9,466 bases of DNA, from assembly GCF_014359955.1 (NCBI RefSeq), contig NZ_JACIYL010000091.1, positions 1 to 9,466 on the forward strand, given 5' to 3'. Shown here piece after piece: positions 6,528 through 9,466 of this stretch. How positions within the stretch are numbered: position 1 is the first letter of the stretch; each line of letters begins with the position of its first letter. Below the pieces are notes generated by a model. It saw nothing but the letters and a program-made list of their open reading frames with translations, did no database searches and had not been told where the DNA came from. The translations under genes were made by a program, and so were the position numbers. The DNA is from Thermogutta sp. (GTDB lineage: Bacteria; Planctomycetota; Planctomycetia; Pirellulales; Thermoguttaceae).

Positions 6528-7919
6528 TCATACCAGGGCCGGCAATTCATAGCCCTTGCGCCGCGGGCGCTCCATGTAGGAAGATTTGTTAGCGCCGTCG
6601 TGGTTGGTGAACTGCTCTGTGGCCGGATCCCAGCGAAGTTTGAATCCGACTTCGCCGATTTCCCGCACAATGTTGACGAGATAGCATAGCGTTGTGGAGC
6701 GCTGTCCATACTCGATGTCGGCATTGCACCGCTTGCGTGTCTTGATGCACTCGATCCAGTTGGCGATGTGGTATTCCGTTTCCGGTCGTGTGATCGGGCC
6801 TGGATAATCCGGGGATTGCATAAGTTCCTTGGGATTGGTGGCAATTTTGTTGCGATTGATTTCGACTTTCCCCTTTTCGCCGATAAAAATCGCCCCCAAG
6901 CCGGGGCCCCAATCACCATTCAAGTGGAGACGCAGTTCTGTCCCGTTGGCATACCACATCCGCACTTTGGCCCGCGGCCCAACTACCGGACGAGCCAGAC
7001 GGTTGAGGTATTCCAGATAAGTGGGATCATCTTCCGGGATGGTCTCAAACTTGCCACACGGCTCCACCCGCACGGGCTCCTCGAGCATGAGCTCCACCGG
7101 ACCCGTTTCGTCGGTGCCGAGAGCACGCTGGATTTGATCGTAGGAATGGGTCCCCCAGCCCGTCACGCCGAAACACAGTCCACCACCATCATACGCCCAC
7201 CAGCGCTCCCAGCCGTGATGCAATTCGGGATGGTATGGTCGCAATTCCGCCTGATTCGTCCACACGTCCCACCAGTTGGCGCTTCCGCCTTCGGGCATTG
7301 GCATGGGCGGCTTTCCCGGCCAGCGCTCCGGCCCTACGAAATTCGGGGCGATCACCGTAAGAACTTTGCCAATGGCACCGTTTTTCACCAGATCGCTGGC
7401 CCAGTTGTTGATGGGCATCGAACGCTGCTGGGTTCCGACTTGTGTGACCCGATTGTACTTCCGCGCCGCCTGAACCATGTACCGGCCTTCGCGGATCGTC
7501 AGGCACATGGGCTTTTCGATGTAGGCATCCATCCCCATTTGCATGGCGATAATGGTGATCCATGCCCGGGCATGCGTGGTGGTCTCCACCATCACACCGT
7601 CGGGCTTTTCTTTTTCAATCATGGTGCGGAAGTCCTCATAAGTGCCCCATTTCTGGCCTTGTCCCACATCTTTGACGAAGCGATCGATGGCTGGCTTGAA
7701 ACAGTCGCACACGGCCACAATTTGCATGTCTTTGATTTCCCGGGACTCATTGACGATGGATCGCGCTCGGCCGCCCAGGCCAATGATGGCGACTTTGACC
7801 CGTTCGGACGCCGGGGCCTGACCCGCCAGTCCGAGTGCTCGGCTGGAAACAAACGTCGGGATGCTCAGGGCAGCACCCAGTTTCAGCATGGAGCGACGGG
7901 AAATCTGGTGTTCTCGCAT
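6528..7919 (-). CDS. Tat-exported Gfo/Idh/MocA family oxidoreductase
   Basis: This family comprises NAD(P)-dependent dehydrogenases, epimerases and hydrolases acting mostly on sugars and polyols. The 463-residue protein opens with a twin-arginine signal (SRRSMLK, 7-13, then a hydrophobic stretch to about residue 32). A Rossmann fold begins VKVAIIGLGGRA (41-52), with VCDCF (70-74) after the second strand. The EKP motif (E135, K136, P137) carries the family's catalytic Lys. In the C-terminal alpha/beta domain GWGTHSYDQ (254-262) supplies the His/Asp usual near the active site. AAGGAG 6 bases before the ATG at 7919 and the Tat signal fix the start, although the frame stays open to 8510 into ftsY. 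A candidate promoter and a terminator flank it, so it is probably monocistronic. The substrate cannot be predicted; periplasmic Gfo/Idh/MocA proteins are numerous in Planctomycetota and usually uncharacterised. Confidence 0.93.
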   Translation of the reverse strand: MREHQISRRSMLKLGAALSIPTFVSSRALGLAGQAPASERVKVAIIGLGGRARSIVNESREIKDMQIVAVCDCFKPAIDRFVKDVGQGQKWGTYEDFRTMIEKEKPDGVMVETTTHARAWITIIAMQMGMDAYIEKPMCLTIREGRYMVQAARKYNRVTQVGTQQRSMPINNWASDLVKNGAIGKVLTVIAPNFVGPERWPGKPPMPMPEGGSANWWDVWTNQAELRPYHPELHHGWERWWAYDGGGLCFGVTGWGTHSYDQIQRALGTDETGPVELMLEEPVRVEPCGKFETIPEDDPTYLEYLNRLARPVVGPRAKVRMWYANGTELRLHLNGDWGPGLGAIFIGEKGKVEINRNKIATNPKELMQSPDYPGPITRPETEYHIANWIECIKTRKRCNADIEYGQRSTTLCYLVNIVREIGEVGFKLRWDPATEQFTNHDGANKSSYMERPRRKGYELPALV

Positions 7920-7925
7920 GGCAAG

Positions 7926-7931
7926 CTCCTT
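7926..7931 (-). promoter_or_regulatory. Ribosome binding site fixing the oxidoreductase start
   Basis: AAGGAG on the - strand, 6 bases before the ATG at 7919. It rules out the much longer in-frame reading that begins inside ftsY. Confidence 0.8.
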
Positions 7932-8022
7932 GTGCAAGGCGTGACAAATAGGTGAACGCAGCGGCAATCGGTGGTGGGAGCGAATAACCCGCCGGCCGGA
8001 ACACGACGAATTCACTGCCAAT

Positions 8023-8051
8023 AGAATACATCCGGCCTGCCCGTTTGCCAA
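8023..8051 (-). promoter_or_regulatory. Candidate sigma70-type promoter of the oxidoreductase gene
   Basis: On the - strand TTGGCA (8046-8051, 5 of 6 to TTGACA) is separated by exactly 17 bases from TATTCT (8023-8028, 4 of 6 to TATAAT). Transcription would start about 97 bases before the ATG at 7919. This supports independent expression from ftsY. Confidence 0.42.
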
Positions 8052-8277
8052 TCCTTTTGGCTTTTGATTTCGCGAGCTTTGGCAACCGCAAGATCGACGA
8101 AATGGGAGATGGCAGCGCTCCGACCCGATGATGCCACCAGTCGTGTCTGTGCCAGGTCCGGGTGGCCAGGTTGTGACTGCGGCGGAACAAGGTTCGGTCC
8201 CATTAAAAACGAAACCGCGTGGGCTCAGGCCGACCGATGCGCAAAAGGATTTGGCAGCGTCCGCGACAATCCCGCCG

Positions 8278-9195
8278 TCAGCTCTCAGCAAACATTGCGT
8301 CCACGAAGCTATCGGCGTCGAAGGGCAGGAGGTCTTCCGGTTTTTCCCCGACGCCGACAAATTTGACGGGCAGTCCCATCTGCTGTCGAATCGCGACGAC
8401 CACCCCACCCTTGGCTGTGCCGTCCAGTTTGGCGAGAACAAGCCCGGTGCACTTGACGGCCTCGCTGAAGTGTTTGGCCTGGCTGATCCCATTTTGACCC
8501 GTGGTCGCATCGAGGACGAGAAGGACCTCGTGGGGGGCGTCGGGAATCTGTTTTCCCAACACGCGGTGAATTTTGGAAAGCTCCCGCATCAAATTCTGAT
8601 GCGTTTGCAGGCGGCCCGCGGTATCGACGATACAGACATCGGCCTGGGTTTCGATCGCGCGGGCGACTGCTCGATGCCCTACGGCCGCGGGGTCACTTCC
8701 CTGAGGACCTGTCACGATATCCACACCCAGCCGTTGTGCCCAGATACTCAATTGCTCCACGGCGGCAGCGCGGAAGGTGTCCGCCGCTCCCAGGACGACC
8801 TTCTTGCCCTGCGACTGGAACATGTAAGCTAATTTGGCAATGGTTGTCGTTTTCCCGCATCCATTGACCCCGCAGACCATGATGACGGTGGGGCCCTGAC
8901 TGGCAAAGCGGATGGGGGACTCGGGCTGCCGCAAAAGCTCTTTGAGACCTTTCTTGATTTCCTCAATGGCCTCCGACCATTCGATAACGCGGTTGCGGTA
9001 CTTCTGGCCGATCTGATCGACGAGCTGCTGGGCTGCTTGGACTCCCATGTCAGTCTTAACGAGGACCTCGAAAAGTTCATCCAGAAAGGCCTGATCGACG
9101 AGCCTTCCCCGCGTCTTGAAGAGATCGCGGATATCCGTCTGAAGAATTTGGGCGGTCTTTTTCAGGCCTTGTTTGATGCGATCAAGCAGTCCCAT
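8278..9195 (-). CDS. ftsY: Signal recognition particle receptor FtsY
   Basis: FtsY is the membrane-associated SRP GTPase that docks Ffh-ribosome complexes to the translocon. The 305-residue protein is a compact NG form: an N-terminal amphipathic helix (MGLLDRIKQGLKKT), the N domain to about residue 95, then the G domain with GVNGCGKTTT (109-118, P-loop), DTFRAAA (139-145), DTAGR (191-195), AKLDGTAKGG (255-264) and GVGEKPEDL (281-289). The long acidic A domain of the E. coli protein is absent, as in many other bacteria. The guanine-specificity motif reads AKLD instead of the more common TKLD. The ATG at 9195 has GGTGGG some 9 bases upstream. It lies 186 bp downstream of nusB on the same strand. 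Identification is secure. Confidence 0.97.
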   Translation of the reverse strand: MGLLDRIKQGLKKTAQILQTDIRDLFKTRGRLVDQAFLDELFEVLVKTDMGVQAAQQLVDQIGQKYRNRVIEWSEAIEEIKKGLKELLRQPESPIRFASQGPTVIMVCGVNGCGKTTTIAKLAYMFQSQGKKVVLGAADTFRAAAVEQLSIWAQRLGVDIVTGPQGSDPAAVGHRAVARAIETQADVCIVDTAGRLQTHQNLMRELSKIHRVLGKQIPDAPHEVLLVLDATTGQNGISQAKHFSEAVKCTGLVLAKLDGTAKGGVVVAIRQQMGLPVKFVGVGEKPEDLLPFDADSFVDAMFAES

Positions 9196-9262
9196 TGTCG
9201 TGACCCACCAGATTCTGGTTTGCCTGCCTTACCACACCCTGTTTTTATCTCGGCAGCGTGCA

Positions 9263-9284
9263 GACGCCCGATGGGTTGGGCGTC
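9263..9284. repeat. Hairpin between nusB and ftsY
   Basis: GACGCCC (9263-9269) and GGGCGTC (9278-9284) form a perfect 7-bp, GC-rich stem with an 8-base loop. No T run follows on either strand, so it is not a classical intrinsic terminator; it could be a leader structure for ftsY or a Rho-dependent pause site. Confidence 0.4.
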
Positions 9285-9381
9285 CCCAACACCGGTCCAC
9301 TGCAGCTCATATTGGCCGTTGTTTTTGGAGGCTCAATCCTCTTCCGGTCCTTTGATCCATGCCCGGCCGGAGGAACGTCTG

Positions 9382-9465
9382 TCACGACTTTTCCGGCGTC
9401 CGCGCACACCCCAGAACAATATCCCGGTACAGTCGGTCGAGGATTCCGTTCACAAAGGGTCCCGA
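9382..9465 (-). CDS. nusB: C-terminal fragment of NusB (3' end only)
   Basis: The last 27 codons enter from the right edge and stop with TGA at 9382-9384. The peptide begins SGPFVNGILDRLYRDI, and F-V/I-N-G-I/V-L-D is the conserved C-terminal helix of NusB (E. coli has FINGVLDK), the RNA-binding antitermination factor that acts with NusE (S10) on rRNA operon leaders. The fragment is too short for a certain call, but motif, strand and the gene order nusB-ftsY agree. The rest lies outside the window. Confidence 0.77.
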   Translation of the reverse strand, partial: SGPFVNGILDRLYRDIVLGCARTPEKS

Positions 9466-9466
9466 T

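Larger units (their letters stand above)
7920..8277. other. 358-bp gap between ftsY and the oxidoreductase gene
   Basis: This is the only gap above 300 bases. Apart from the candidate promoter and ribosome binding site of the downstream gene I see no coding signal, tRNA cloverleaf or terminator hairpin with a U tract. TTGCCAA (8045-8051) and TTGGCAA (8079-8085) form a loose 7-bp inverted repeat overlapping the -35 element. Reading frames here lack start signals and recognisable motifs. Confidence 0.6.

Noticed and set aside
6768..7955. Long + strand reading frame opposite the oxidoreductase
   Set aside because: It lies entirely antisense to a well-identified gene, has no ribosome binding site and shows no protein-family features; it reflects codon bias of the real strand.
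7920..8510. In-frame N-terminal extension of the oxidoreductase by nearly 200 codons, running into ftsY
   Set aside because: The extension has no recognisable motif, overlaps ftsY, and the internal ATG at 7919 has an ideal ribosome binding site followed directly by a Tat signal.
8128..8832. 234-codon + strand frame opposite ftsY
   Set aside because: It overlaps the conserved GTPase motifs of ftsY on the other strand and has no recognisable product.

Overview
The window is an ordinary-looking chromosomal segment of a bacterium, moderately GC-rich, carrying eight protein-coding genes (two cut by the window edges). I see no rRNA, tRNA, insertion sequence, CRISPR array or phage gene. A Planctomycetota origin (Pirellulales-like) is my best inference. 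It rests on a Tat-signal Gfo/Idh/MocA oxidoreductase of the type abundant in that phylum, a eukaryote-type adenylosuccinate lyase, a nusB-ftsY pair, and long leaders with loosely organised, mostly monocistronic genes. This is inference, since no marker RNA is present.

Layout from left to right. (1) The C-terminal part of a TPR-repeat protein on the + strand, with a Cys/His cluster and a very acidic tail, open to the left edge. (2) Convergent to it on the - strand, purB (adenylosuccinate lyase), preceded upstream by a SAMHD1-like HD-domain phosphohydrolase; the two lie 63 bp apart and could be one transcript linking AMP synthesis with (d)NTP turnover. (3) Divergent from these on the + strand, a small class I O-methyltransferase with an apparent Sec signal peptide, ending in a strong bidirectional terminator. 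(4) On the - strand, a PII signalling protein with an altered T-loop base and a longer B-loop. (5) On the - strand, a Tat-exported Gfo/Idh/MocA oxidoreductase with its own ribosome binding site and a candidate promoter. (6) On the - strand, ftsY (SRP receptor GTPase), and at the right edge the last 27 codons of nusB.

Functionally these are mainly housekeeping genes (purine synthesis, protein targeting, transcription antitermination, nitrogen signalling) mixed with two predicted exported enzymes. I find no convincing multi-gene novel system. The most unusual items are the exported SAM-type methyltransferase with a substituted metal-site residue, the non-canonical PII protein, the strikingly eukaryote-like PurB, and a C/H cluster in the TPR protein. 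All motif assignments come from reading the translations; family comparisons rely on remembered reference sequences.
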